A DNA stretch of 64,000 bases from Neurospora intermedia (taxonomy: Eukaryota > Ascomycota > Sordariomycetes > Sordariales > Sordariaceae). The stretch's first letter is position 1, and every line of letters begins with the position of its first letter. This document shows positions 11,930-22,900 of the stretch, piece after piece. Location of the stretch: positions 3,001,001 to 3,065,000 of the forward strand of contig BTPP01000001.1 in assembly GCA_037102815.1 (NCBI GenBank), written 5' to 3'. The notes beneath the pieces are model-generated. The model was not told the origin of the DNA and searched no databases. It saw only the letters and a program-made list of their open reading frames with translations. The translations under genes and the position numbers were made by a program.

Positions 11930-12946
11930 ATGGGTTTCGTAGCCGGCGTCGTATGTCATTGCAACTCCAAAGTAAACAATCACATGTCTAGGCCACCTAG
12001 CTAACTAAAGTATTTACAAAAACAGACCGGCGGCGCAACCCTCACCCTCGGCCTCACCTACCTCGCCATCTCTGCCCACCAGCGTAACCGCACGCACCAA
12101 TCCGACCTCCTACGCGCGCAGACCCGCTTCGTCAACACGCTCGCCCGCGACACTCTCCCCACCAACCTGCGCACGCGCTACCCCATCAACGATGAAGACC
12201 TAGCCTACTTCCCTCCCCCTCGCTCCGAGCTGGTCGAGCGCGCGCGCCACCGCTTCGTCGAGTCTGTCAAGGACAGGTGGAACCAGGAAATCCAGAACGC
12301 GGTGCGGTGGGCGCAGACCAAGGACTGGTCGTTCGTCCGCGAAAAGGCCGAGGACGCTGTTGCCAGTCTGTTCGGCTACACGATCGATCGCAGCGAGTAT
12401 GCTGCGGCGAAGGCGAAGGAGGCGGCGAAGGAAGCGGCCAGGATCGCGGCTGAAAGGATGAGGTATGCGGCGGAGGAGGGCAAGGAAACGGGCAAGATCA
12501 TGGCTAGGGAGGCGCATGTCAGGTCGGAGGAGATGAGGAGGCGGGCGGCCGAAACGGCGAGGTTGTGGAGCCAGGAAGCCAGGGAGGAAATGCAGGTTGC
12601 CAAGGGTGTGGCGCAGAGGGTCGCTGAGGAGGTGAGGCACGATGCTGATGTGGTCAGGGGCGTGGTGAACAGCGTGGTCGACAAGGCGGTTGAGAAGGGC
12701 CGCCACGGCATCGAGAAGGTGGAGGAGGCGGTGGGCATGGGCAAGGCGGCGGTTGAACTTGCCGAAGAGAAGTTCGAGGCCGCCATGGACCGGAAACTAT
12801 TGCACGTGTCGGATATTGACAAGGCGTTGCAGGAGAGGTATACCAAGAGGGAGGACATCATGAAGAAGAGCGTGCAGGAGGTGTTGGCGGAGAGATATAT
12901 CCCGATGGACAAGAGGGACAATACCAGGTTACGCAGTCTTATTTAG
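11930..12946 (+). CDS. mic12: MICOS complex subunit Mic12 (Aim5-like) with long coiled coil
   Basis: A 21-nt first exon (11930-11950, MGFVAGV) joins exon 12026-12946 in frame, giving 313 residues. The N terminus has the Mic12 signature: a glycine-rich transmembrane helix (about residues 5-24, TGGATLTLGLTYLAISAHQ) followed by QRNRTHQSDLLRAQ and a conserved LRTRYPINDEDLAYFPPP region. Mic12 stabilises cristae junctions within MICOS in the mitochondrial inner membrane. Yeast Aim5/Mic12 is only about 106 residues. Here residues 135-300 add a long Ala/Lys/Glu/Arg-rich, strongly helical and probably coiled-coil stretch with repeating EAAKEAARIAAERM-like heptads. The assignment rests on the first 110 residues; the tail is unassigned. 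Confidence 0.82.
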
Positions 12947-14360
12947 AGGTTGGGCATCGGGCATACGTTGCGAGGTCACCAGTACCTCTATATAGACAAA
13001 AGAGGCAGCAGCAGTTATGGAAGGGTTTTCAAGAGCGACAAAATAATCATTTCACCAACTCTACAGATCCAACGGAGGCAGACACCAACAACTCTAACAA
13101 GAAAAAGCAAGAAGGAGAAGAAATATACAACACCAGGCGGTTCACCGGTCGTCACCGAGCCGACTACTAGCCTGGCGGTCACTAGCTTGTCTAGGGGAGA
13201 GAGGACGGGATCCCGAGTTTTATCCCAGTGAATATGGTATATGTCAATAAGTCTTCATGTCTGCGTTGTGTAAACATGAGGGGTGATCGGTTTCCAAAGG
13301 CTTTGTGCTAAATGGTCTTCGTTGTTTGCTGTTGTTGTTCTTAATTCGGTGCCGTGACACGGGCGCGGTACTATAGCTCACAATTCAAGACGTGACGATA
13401 TGTGTTAGATGAGTCTATACAGAAGGTTTATGGACTCGGTTTGCGGTTAGCCTTTTCTCTTCTCTGCAGAGCAGAAATATGGTAAAGGTTAACATTGCAG
13501 TTGAGGTTGAACCATACCGTCAAGAGGGAAGACATGAAACCGCAGCTTTGCTGCCATTGGCGTTATAAGTCTTCAGACAGTCGAGTCGACTCACCTTACA
13601 TCTGTGTAAGTACTCGACGGGTCTAAAAGATTGGACGTCCAAGTAGTGGCGAGAACAAGAACATTCAGTAGTTCAAATCCCAAGAGAAAGCGGACTAGAA
13701 AACTGTATCAGACGATGCTTGAGCGATTCGCTTGGTAGCGAGAACGGAACAGTCTAATGAATTAAGTTTATATTACACTATATGCCTGCATATGAACTGG
13801 CAAGTAAGATCCGAGGTCATGGCCCGGCAATCGATTGAGTGGCCCATTCATCCTCATTAACCCAGCCGTGTCTTATCGTGCAAAATCGGTACGGGTGGCC
13901 TAAATATTGGGTTTCCAGAATTTCTGGTGCGGTTCTCAGCCAGACGCTCAGCTGATGGCATACACTCTAGTGGCGACGGACTGGTGTTCCATATGATATG
14001 GTTAACACCGACTCGTCAAAAAGACATTTGAAACCCATTGTACTCTCGTCACACAGGCTTCCCACTGCTCCGCGTCATTAACACGGGCATAGCTAGTAGG
14101 TAACCAAAGTTGATTAACAATCCAGCCACTAGGTATCCGTTTACCGCCCGGTCTGCCTGCAAGCATCACGGGGGATCCGTGTGCTCGACCATATGTCGAC
14201 GAATAAGACCATCCCCAAACTCCCTTAACCCATCAACCTAGGCACAAACTTCCTAAACACCCTACTTTTCTCCCCTTGTCCCAGGACCTTGGGTTTAATT
14301 GGGAGGATAGACACAAAGGACGTCGTCATAGGGGTAACGACGCAATCTCCTCCTTCCAGA
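12947..14360. other. intergenic region without a visible gene
   Basis: This contains the Mic12 3' UTR and the upstream region of the next gene. No open frame of 60 or more codons lies between about 13230 and 14225. A GTTCAAATCC sequence near 13671 resembles a tRNA B box, but no acceptor or D stem surrounds it. Confidence 0.6.
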
Positions 14361-15113
14361 ATGCCGTTCGCGTGCCGGCTCCTGGTCTTGACTTCTCTAA
14401 CCTTCCTCCTCTTCACGACCCTCATAACGGCCGAATTCACCAACTCCTTCACGAGCCTCAGCTACGGCTCAGCCGTCCGATTAACCTGGGACACTACCAC
14501 CGCTCTCGTACCGCCCGGATCCTACCCACTGTTCATCACCGCACAGCTCATCGACAATAGCGAGACTGATGATGGCAGTGATGACACTGGGACGGTGACG
14601 GCATATTGGATGAACATCACGACGGAAATCGATTCCTCCTCGAATAACGCATTTGAATGGACTGGGATCCCATCACCCCTTCGCTGGTCACCCGACGGAC
14701 TTTACCAGGTTGAACTCCACGGGTCTGCGGATGGGACGCCCCTGGCAAAATCTCCGTTCTTCACACTTGGTCAACCACCTTTTGCTAGTGGGACGGAGGG
14801 GAGCAAGCCTTCGAGTTTTCCAGGAGATGAGGTATGCTTTCTTGTTCTTCGATGAGCGCCATATCGAAGAGGGAATAGTGCTGACTGAGAGTTATCCATG
14901 GAGCAGCCAACCCCCTCTAATAAACCCGGTAATGAACATCGCTCGGGGGTTAATAAACGGCTTGCCTTTGGCCTTGGTTTCGCGATCGGTATCCCATTGG
15001 TCGTGGGGTTGTCATTGGTAGGCTGCTGTTTGTTGAAGCGTCGGAGAAGGGTATTGTATGAGAAAAGGGAAGAGGAGAGGAGGTTGAGGAGGCGGGACTT
15101 TGTCATCCATTGA
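14361..15113 (+). CDS. secreted/type I membrane protein with Kre9/Knh1-like ectodomain
   Basis: Exon 14361-14831 joins exon 14907-15113 (an acceptor at 14904 would add one residue), giving about 225 residues. I chose the ATG at 14361 over an in-frame ATG at 14289 because it starts a clean signal peptide (MPFACRLLVLTSLTFLLFTT). The ectodomain (about 25-160) has a beta-sandwich-like pattern, FTSLSYGSAVRLTWDT, FEWTGIP, DGLYQVELHG and KSPFFTL, resembling the fungal Ser/Thr-rich Kre9/Knh1-type domain of cell-wall-linked proteins. A single transmembrane helix (about 180-200, LAFGLGFAIGIPLVVGLSLV) precedes CC and a basic KRRRR cytosolic tail. The role is unknown; a cell-surface location is likely. 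Confidence 0.72.
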
Positions 15114-15482
15114 GCGCATGGAAAAGCCCAAGAATGAAGGTTTTGATCATTACCGCCCTTGCCACTGGTGAATGACAGGTGAGTTAGTATGCGCATGGCC
15201 AGAGTTTAGCCAGGGCTCATTGATACATACCGTAAAGCTTGTGGCGGTAGGAATGGTATGTTCACCCGATTCTGAACATGACCGGAGTTTGCGTTGGGAT
15301 GGGCGTGTCCCCGGAGCTGGAACAAGACTCCCAGCAGCATTTGTCGTCTTCTTCCGACGATTTACCCTTGACCCAAAAAAACTAGGCCGCCTTCTCACTC
15401 ACTCATCTTCCCCTTTCCATCTCCATCTTGTGTCTTTGTCTTTGAGCTTGTCCCTGGCCTGGTTTTGTTTCGTTGTCGTGAC
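15114..15482. other. convergent intergenic region
   Basis: This is 3' sequence between the membrane protein gene (+) and the RRM-like gene (-). It is T/C-rich at 15395-15480. No gene is seen. Confidence 0.6.
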
Positions 15483-16403
15483 CTATATAGACAGCATTTT
15501 CTGAAGATTCTTTTTGTTCTCTTGCTTCATCTTTCTCTTCATAATATGGCTATACGCGCTGCCCATAGCACCTGTTGTCCCGGTTTTATACTGCAATGTA
15601 TCCCCTTTATCTACCCTTTCCCTCCAAAATGCTCTCCACGTCCTCACCATCGTCGCCGAGTCCGCCGAGATCCCCTCCTCAATAGCTGCGGCCTCCTCGA
15701 CGTCCATGGCATCTTGGCCCGCCGATTCCCAGTCGTGCAGACCGGTGTAGGCCATGTCTTGAGGCACGGAAGCGCGCAGGGCGGCGGAGGTGAGGGTCAG
15801 CCTCTTTGGTGACGTGGGGGTGTCGTAGGAAGATGGATCGGAATCGTCACGTGGCCAGGGCCCGTACAAAGGGGACATACGGATGTGTTCCTTGTGCGGG
15901 TATTCGGGCGCGGGGAAGACTTCAAGGACAAAGGTCTTGGTTACAAGGGCGGTCGGGTCTCGCTCGGGCAGAGTTGGTAGTTTGGATGAGGACGGGGATT
16001 GTGGCAGCTGTTGTGGATTGAGGTCTGTTTGCCCGGGCTTAGAGTTTGAATTCGTGATAGTGCCAGTGGCAGCAACGCTAGGTAGTGAGACGGCTGTCGA
16101 TGTATCGATGGGTGGTGGTAGTCGGATAGAGTCGGGGACACGAGGGTCGAACGAGTTTCGAGCGAGAACATCGAACTGAAGAGGACTTCTTCGAACGATG
16201 CTGGCAGCTACGTTCTGGGATGATGCTACGGAGATGAAGGAGGAGGAGTCGTAGAGTTGTTTGAACATGTCAATGTTGCCATGTTGGCTCAGGGCGCGGA
16301 GGACAGCGCGTCGCTCCGCCAAATTGGTGGGTGCTGGCTTGACTCGGATGTAGAGGGTCCGGATCTTTGCTGGGCCGGCCGGGAAACGGAATGCTTGGGA
16401 CAT
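15483..16403 (-). CDS. uncharacterised protein with RRM-like N terminus
   Basis: A single exon encodes 306 residues. Residues 12-80 show a beta-alpha-beta pattern like an RNA-recognition motif (KIRTLYIRVKPAP, then a helix AERRAVLRALSQHG, then NIDMFKQLYDSSSFISVASS), but the RNP1/RNP2 aromatic residues are not clear. The middle is Ser/Pro-rich and disordered. Residues 145-230 hold a second structured piece (TKTFVLEVFPAPEYPHKEHI). The C terminus ends in a basic SHIMKRKMKQENKKNLQKML helix. I recognise no named family. The upstream leader (16411-16446) carries CAA/CAACAG repeats in the sense orientation. Nearest neighbours give no functional hint. Confidence 0.75.
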   Translation of the reverse strand: MSQAFRFPAGPAKIRTLYIRVKPAPTNLAERRAVLRALSQHGNIDMFKQLYDSSSFISVASSQNVAASIVRRSPLQFDVLARNSFDPRVPDSIRLPPPIDTSTAVSLPSVAATGTITNSNSKPGQTDLNPQQLPQSPSSSKLPTLPERDPTALVTKTFVLEVFPAPEYPHKEHIRMSPLYGPWPRDDSDPSSYDTPTSPKRLTLTSAALRASVPQDMAYTGLHDWESAGQDAMDVEEAAAIEEGISADSATMVRTWRAFWRERVDKGDTLQYKTGTTGAMGSAYSHIMKRKMKQENKKNLQKMLSI

Positions 16404-17863
16404 GATCGTAATCTTGTTGTTGATGTTGCTGTTGTTGTTGTGCTCGTCGCCGCCGTCGATATTGATATAAGAGGTACGTACCCGCCGTTGACTGAGTCAG
16501 TGTTCCTGGACAATCCCAGTCCGTGATGTGGTCAACTGCGGGTTGAGTGGAATCCGTGGCGGGGAGAAGTGGGTAATTTCTGGTGAGAAAGTGCGGAGGA
16601 GCCCCACCTTCCCCAGTTTGGGGTTGTCTCTGACCGTGCTCACCGAGGTGAGAGTATACCCACCCTCAACGTCGGGTCCTCGAACCGTCCCAATGGCCAT
16701 TCTCCTTTCTATTCCATATTACCGACTCTGATGTACACTATTTATACGCTCTGCTGTTCCTGGCACACCCAGTTTGGGATGCTTCAACAATAGGCCGACT
16801 TGGATGCTCAGCATTCCACCAGACGAGCATGCATGCAGATATTCAACACCGAATGAATTAGCATGTAGCTGCACACCCCACCCCTAACATTGACTTGCAT
16901 ATCACGAGCCCGGTGGAAACATAGAGGAGCCTCCGTCACCCAGGATATATTCCCTAAGATCAGGTGAAGACATATCGATACCACTGAAAACAACTTTCGC
17001 CATGTACGACACCACGACGATGCCCAAAAGAGCGCAGAGCAGTTCGTGTACGTTCAGATCTGTTTACTAGATCGTCGTGATCCTTGGCCCTGATCTATAA
17101 CGATCATTGAAATTGAACTCATATACTGAACCGGTCAATTTACAACAACTTTTCTTTCTTTCTCAACTACAAAGCATTGAATATTAGTTCGCTAGTTAAC
17201 TTCTGAGAACTCTTTTGAGGAAATGTCTTAAAATTACACAAAAGCTGCTTGTAGCTACCTGATCTTGGTAATCACCATCTTATTCAATTCAGTATCATTG
17301 CGAGCTGTCACATATGCAGTTACAGATGTCCTGCAGATCATTGGAAAACCCTCACCCAATCGTTGAAATACTCAGATCCAAAGCTGTCAAGGTGCATGAA
17401 ATCCAACCAATGAAGATAGGAAACGATGAGAGCTGTAACATGCCTCACAACAATCCGAGCAGTCTGCCTACCTAATCGGTGCTGATGCAGGTTGAGGCAG
17501 GGCAGTAAGCTGGTGGGGCAAGGCAGACACATGGCGAAAAGAATTCCCAAATAATTCAAGCGCTTCCGGGATTCCATCGTCGTGATCACCCCAGCCGTGG
17601 AATAACCCCTACCCATCTCGCATCCTGCATCTCCTACTTTCGGGAAAACACCATCGAAAAGTTCTACCGTATGCTACAGTGCAGAAGGGCATGACATAGC
17701 ATACATCGCTGCACATCGATCGTACTGGCACAGGGGCACATACCTAATGCCAGATTTGGTATGCCATGCGAATGGAAGAGTTCGCGAGAAAATTTGCAGT
17801 GTTGGAGAAACGAAACCTTCAAAAAGGTAAACTCAAGATATGGTTTACTCGGTTTTTCTGTAA
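16404..17863. other. intergenic region, partly AT-rich
   Basis: This holds the promoter of the RRM-like gene (left part) and then sequence without a convincing frame. About 17040-17330 is more AT-rich than its surroundings but shows no repeat structure or clear RIP-type signature by eye. Short minus-strand frames at 17338-17616 and 17664-17879 lack coding bias. Confidence 0.5.
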
Positions 17864-18928
17864 ATGATCTCCTATTCAAATCATGGTTTCAATACTTCCC
17901 GCTCAGCTTTCACTAACACGATGAGGACGAATAAGAAACTCAGAAGGAGGAAGAGAAACGAACAGGATGATAGGAGGACAACGGAAATTTCTTCAAGGGA
18001 GGACACTCTTCCAGCGGAAGACAGTCTTCCAGCGAAGAAAGATATCTCAGAGCCAGCGGGGGACGTCTCGGAGCCACAGTCTGTGGAAATCATGTGGCCG
18101 GCCTTTAACCGTCCTTGTCGTGTTCATTCTAGGGTTCTCCCGTGTGAATCGAATCCAACGGTCCGCAGAATCCTCTGCAAGAGGGTCAGAATTATCGTTG
18201 GTGGCGGCGGCGGCGGCGGCAACGGCCACCGACAGCAACAACGACAACACGGACAATCCTCAGATCCGGCAACGGCAACTTCAAGGTCAACAAAATTCTT
18301 TTCCCTCTATGAACAGTTTCACTGCGATTGCTCGAAATACTTCAGCACCACCCTCAGCCCACGTAACCGCGATGTCTTCGTCGAGGCCCAAACAGGCCAC
18401 GTTGTCTTCAAGGGCAACGGTGACGAACCAGACGACTTTTACTGCTGGACCGTCTGGCTCTATGTTTGCAGTGGCTGCAAGCACGAGTTCCAGGACGATC
18501 GCCGGCGTAGGCCTTCTAGGCCGGAGTCCGGTAGGACTGCCTCAGGGTTCTCAGAGTCGGCTACTGGGGCCGGGGAATACCTCTACGCCTCCCACAAACC
18601 CTACGGATTGCCCCAGCCCCCTCTTTGCAAGTCCCTCGCCAACCGCGTTGCCAAAGAAGAAGAAGGAGAAGGAGACCATACCCGCTATGGCGGCCTCGAG
18701 GATAACAGAAGACGCCGCAACTGCTACGGAAACGGGGAAAATTTATCGTCGAAGATTACGGGGAGGTTCTGCGCCAGGGACAGCGGCAGCGGCAGTAGAG
18801 AAGAGCCCAACCGGGTCATCCCCGTCAGCGACCCCAACGCGCTCCTAGAAGCAGCAGCCGCTTACATGTTCGGATACTGCCTTTGTTGTCGATTACGAGG
18901 AAGGGGATTGCACAATGACCGAGGGTAG
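17864..18928 (+). CDS. BTB/POZ-like domain protein, divergent
   Basis: This single frame of 354 codons has the C-ending codon preference of Neurospora genes, especially from 18290 to 18510, which separates it from an overlapping 293-codon frame (17967-18848). Residues 107-204 follow the fungal BTB pattern: beta strand RVRIIVGGG, a low-complexity insertion, then KFFSLYEQFHCDCSKYFSTTL in the place of the usual 'hK-L-C-SpfF', VEAQTGHVVFKG, and DEPDDFYCWTVWLYVCSG in the place of 'DDP--F--fv-WLYtG'. After a Ser/Arg/Gly-rich spacer, LLEAAAAYMFGYCL resembles the post-BTB helix. BTB domains mediate dimerisation or Cul3 recruitment; which applies here is unknown. The frame ends soon after YMFG, so the C terminus may be truncated, frameshifted or spliced. 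Start alternatives are Met1 and Met20 (17921). Confidence 0.5.
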   Translation: MISYSNHGFNTSRSAFTNTMRTNKKLRRRKRNEQDDRRTTEISSREDTLPAEDSLPAKKDISEPAGDVSEPQSVEIMWPAFNRPCRVHSRVLPCESNPTVRRILCKRVRIIVGGGGGGGNGHRQQQRQHGQSSDPATATSRSTKFFSLYEQFHCDCSKYFSTTLSPRNRDVFVEAQTGHVVFKGNGDEPDDFYCWTVWLYVCSGCKHEFQDDRRRRPSRPESGRTASGFSESATGAGEYLYASHKPYGLPQPPLCKSLANRVAKEEEGEGDHTRYGGLEDNRRRRNCYGNGENLSSKITGRFCARDSGSGSREEPNRVIPVSDPNALLEAAAAYMFGYCLCCRLRGRGLHNDRG

Positions 18929-19127
18929 CTGGCCCCAGTCCTCATACTTGTCTTTGCCGCGGACAGCTTTGCTCGAGATAAGCATTATCTGATTGAGCTC
19001 TATAGCAAGATTCTCGGCATGGTTTGCTGTCCAGGCGCCTTTAGTGACGTGGGACAAGTACCTGAGGTAGAAGTGGTTGATAGGATTGACGATGCTGCCC
19101 GAAATACCAAAAGCATGCGGGTAATTT
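18893..19127 (-). CDS. C-terminal exon-like segment of an unrecognised minus-strand gene
   Basis: The minus strand reads 77 protein-like residues to a TAA at 18893-18895: NYPHAFGISGSIVNPI, then NHFYLRYLSHVTKGAWTA, a helix NHAENLAIELNQIMLISSKA and KDKYEDWGQLPSVIV. The segment begins just after CTTAACCCACAG, which looks like a branch site plus 3' splice site at 19128. However, the preceding bases also read well in a different frame (GLDIDLRMGLVITVLNPQ), so the junction could equally be a one-base slip in an ageing gene. I do not recognise the family. The stop lies 36 bp inside the 3' end of the BTB-like gene on the other strand, so the two overlap tail to tail. Confidence 0.4.
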
Positions 19128-19939
19128 CTGTGGGTTAAGCACTGTTATGACAAGGCCCATGCGGAGGTCAATATCAAGACCAGACCGTGCAGAGAAGAGG
19201 TCGGCCTCCAAGTTTTTCAGTTACTGTTCGTCGGATCTCTCTTTTAGGTGCTGATGACCACAAAGCACGATGTGTATCCGTCAGTAGTAAGCCAGGAGAA
19301 TGCCGGCTTGGGATACCGGCAGCACGCCCGGGACGTGAAAACTCCCTGAGAGAAGGGATCATCCGGCAATCTGGAGGTGGGAGGACCTGCTTTGGCCGTC
19401 GTATGTAACTCTGTGGGTAAGTTCTCTGCCCCAGAATGCTTACACCGGTAGTGCAAAAAAAGAAAAAAAGGAAAAAAGAATAAAAAGACACAAAGAGGAT
19501 CTAGTCAAGCATAAACTGATCAAGATCATCAACATGAAAAACCACGGAAGATGCCGCCCCTCTCCGCATACATGTCTACAGCACTGGATATAGGTTCCGG
19601 TGATTGACCTGGGGTGACAGCCGCTTGTGTGAAGCTCTTTGTCCTTGAAAGCTTGCCGGTTCCTGAGAGGAGAAAGGACTCGGGTGTCTACTCTGGCGCA
19701 ACAAAACCTCCACAAGGCCGCGGAAAGCCCGAACTGGGAACAAAGAAACTTGCTCCAGGATGTCCAAGACTTCGTAGAGTGATTTCGCCAGACGGGAACC
19801 AAGGACTTTCCCCGTCTTGTCCACATCGCCCATATCGTCCATCGCGCCCATCTGGGGCCCGTCTCGGCCGGGAATCTCGATGGTACCGAGAGACGGGCGG
19901 GCGGATGAACGGACGGACGAACGGGAATAGCTGGCCCAT
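19128..19939 (-). pseudogene. probable upstream part of the same minus-strand gene, decayed or multi-exon
   Basis: Protein-like stretches appear on the minus strand in more than one frame. Near 19141-19190 the strand reads LDIDLRMGLVITVLNPQ. Around 19244-19430 it reads AENLPTELHTTAKAGPP through SWLTTDGYTSCFVVIST. At 19576-19851 it reads an 91-codon frame starting MGAMDDMGDVDKTGKVLGSR, with helices KSLYEVLDILEQVSLF and FRGLVEVLLRQ. No single splice model joins them convincingly. Either an expressed gene has several short introns here or an old host gene has drifted. It is not repeated elsewhere in the window and has no mobile-element features. Confidence 0.28.
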
Positions 19940-22900
19940 TATCTCTTATCTTGAGCTACCCGATAGACACTTGCGACACTTGTTGTCGTTCGTCTTTGTT
20001 GTTGTCGAGATCCTCCTATGTGTCTCAGCCGATGAATGCCATTTCCGTTTGTCCTCTTAGCCCTTCCCGACTGGCATTGTCGCTTTGACAGGCAGGATAG
20101 GTAACCCACTATCTCATCGTCGATGGCCCAGAATCTGGGTGGTTGTGTTCGCCCGGAGTGTGGCACATCCCTTCCTTTTATCCATCTACCACCTTGCGCG
20201 TCGGACCAGCAAGGCAGCAGTTCGATATTACGACATTAGCTGAACGGCGTCTGAAGTGTTTGGATGAATTGATCGGATGTAACGTGTCAAGGGTGAAGTG
20301 ACATGATTGTCGAGCGCCGAATCAGTGCGGCCAGGGACCCAGGATCGATTGGGACTGTAGAGTTGGTAGCGATGTGAATGGCAGGGACTAGGCTAGGGCT
20401 TTGGGACGATAGGGCTAATAGCGAAATATGATGAATATGACCGACTGCCGAGTGAGAGTTCGGCGGAGATAAATACCTAGCAAGGTGATCAGAGATGTGT
20501 CTGATGAAGAGATGATTGAGTATGGTGATAGCTTTGCGCAGAGCCTTTTCGCAGAAGCTTGCCTTCCACTTCACGGGAGACGGGGCACCTGTTTGTTCTT
20601 GCCGTCATGATCTCATGAGAGAGTGCCTTGAAATGGAAAGATCACCAACAGGGGTTCCTATCGTCTAAGGCAGTCTAGAGGTAGTACACTACACTAATAC
20701 TGGACGATAATGTGGGGCTGATAGGAAATCGCACCTTCCGTCCCGTCCATCAACATTGGAAGAAACCTGAAAACGCAGGAGCCCCTTCAGTCTTGTCCAT
20801 CCTCTCTTTCCTTCTGGGGCCCGTCGATAGTATAGCAACTCGGGAGTGCAAATCACTTCTTAACTCCTTCCACTTGGACATGCTTAAGTTCGCTTGCGCA
20901 ATGATCGAGTTCTCGACTCCTCTTCGAGTTCGATAGTGTGCTGCACATGAACGATGACGCCGGAGTTATGCTTGGCATAGTACTCACAGCTCAGCGTGAT
21001 GGGGAAACGTGTAAACACAAAAACCTCTCATTGGCGTACGCTAACACAAATCGAACCAACCCATGATTTGACGGGTCGGCGTCTTCTTCCTCGCTACCTA
21101 ACATACGTGATGCTTTGCCGTCCACAGCGTAGGAGCGTACACTAGTAGTATGACAGCCAGACGACAGATAGCGCTTGCGTTAGAAGAGTGAGACAAAGAG
21201 ACCCTGAAATAGTGAAGATCCCGGTGATGTTCACTGGCTTGATGGTGCAAGCTGAGGGCGTTAGTCCGTTGATCATCAGTCAGCTGAAGATATGAGGTCA
21301 CACCTGTGGCATTTCATATTACGGAAATAGCTTGGGGAAATTGAACGTGAAAGGGGCTGGGGGGCTATCCTACCGGGTTAGAAAGCCAGGGGGATTCAGT
21401 TGTTGACAAATTGATGATGATGATTCGTTATGGTTTTGGTATCGCTTAACCCAAAACTGAAAGAGTAGAATAAGTGTACAACTATGTACGTGAGAACAGT
21501 GGTCATCGTGTTCATCCCAAGGTGCAAGAGAGTCTTCAATTCTATACTCTTGAGTGAGCAGCACAAACACAATCATTCGATCCTGAAATCAGGGCTTGTG
21601 ATTACTGTACCCTCCCGCCTAGCAGTCGTCGTCAGGGTCGAGCAACAGCGTCGACTAAACAGAAGCTCCGGTTATTCAGTGACCCCCTTTGCTTACACTC
21701 TCTGGTGACAAATAAAAGAAAGAAAGAAAAGAACTGATGCCTGGCCAGATTTGCGATTTGCCCAGAAGCGAGTCCAGTGATAGACGACCAAGTTGGAAGG
21801 GCCCAAGCGATCAACCGAAACACATGTACTGGAAGTGGTGAAACAGTGGAAAACCGTTGGCTGAGCGTTGGCCCGGCGGTTTGGTCACCAGTTCATGGCC
21901 TGTGGATTTCGTGGAGTGCGGGTAGGTGGTGTTTGGGATTTTGCGGGATTGCGGAGTTCGTTACAGTGTTTCCAGGGCGGTGGTTCATCAATTCGATGTC
22001 GATCGTTATGACTTTTGGTAATCCACAGATGTGATGTCTTTGAGGGAAGATTTGGATGTTCACACAGCCATGATAAGATGTCTTAGCCGCCTCTCTTATC
22101 TCGGAGAAAGATAGCCGTAACTGAAAACTTCCTTGTGGTCCCTTGGCCACTCAATCAATCTCTTCGGCTTCATCGGGCTTTATCGTAAATGCTTGTTTCA
22201 TGTGTGAAGGACGGACAAGGGGGGTAAATGCACAAAGCCGACCGTTGGGACGAAGCTAGAAAATCCCAGGGCACTCAATGAACGAAGAAGAAGGAGGAGG
22301 AGGCACGGCATCACTCACGGCCCCTTGATTGTCAACCACCACTGCACCCGTCAACATGGCCCGGAGACACGGCCAGATGCATATGTAGCGACGGGAAGGC
22401 CGTAGAGATGCATGGCCAAAACACCCGCACACCCAAGAATTTGGGCGTGGACAACGTAAAAAAACGCCACTAACGCACACATGGTCTGATGTGTCGTCCA
22501 TGTTCGCCATGCTGACTTGCCCTAGGGTTTTCTATCCCGCAAGCCTTACGAGCCATGACAGATGATCAACGAGGGAGAGATCCATATAAATAGACGGCGA
22601 ATCCTGATTGCTTCGAAACCGCATACATAAAGGCTCGGCCAGATAGGGGTGTACATAGAGGTAATATCCGCCTGTTTGGGCAAAGAATGGCCGGGCGAGG
22701 TTGAAGTGCTGGCTCAAGTGCTGGTAGACTAGTGAAGGGTAGGCGCCCACTTTTTACATATTTCGAAAAGTTGGCGGGAAGAACGGTGAAGAGGAGAAGT
22801 GTAGAGCGGAAAGAATCGGTGAACATGTTGTGCATCGAATCATCTCTTGATGGAACTAGGAAATGAAGTTGAAACACGGCACCGGACACCGTGACAAACT

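Noticed and set aside
13655-13690. tRNA B-box-like GTTCAAATCC
   Set aside because: No A box at the right distance and no acceptor or anticodon stem could be built.
17040-17330. RIP-mutated repeat relic
   Set aside because: The segment is AT-richer than average but not strongly TpA-rich and matches nothing else in the window.
17967-18848. 293-codon Ser/Thr-rich frame overlapping the BTB-like gene
   Set aside because: It looked like a secreted Ser/Thr-rich protein, but codon bias and the BTB pattern favour the other frame.
19614-20060. 148-codon plus-strand frame
   Set aside because: Basic, Pro/Arg-rich product with poor codon bias; the minus strand reads more like protein here.
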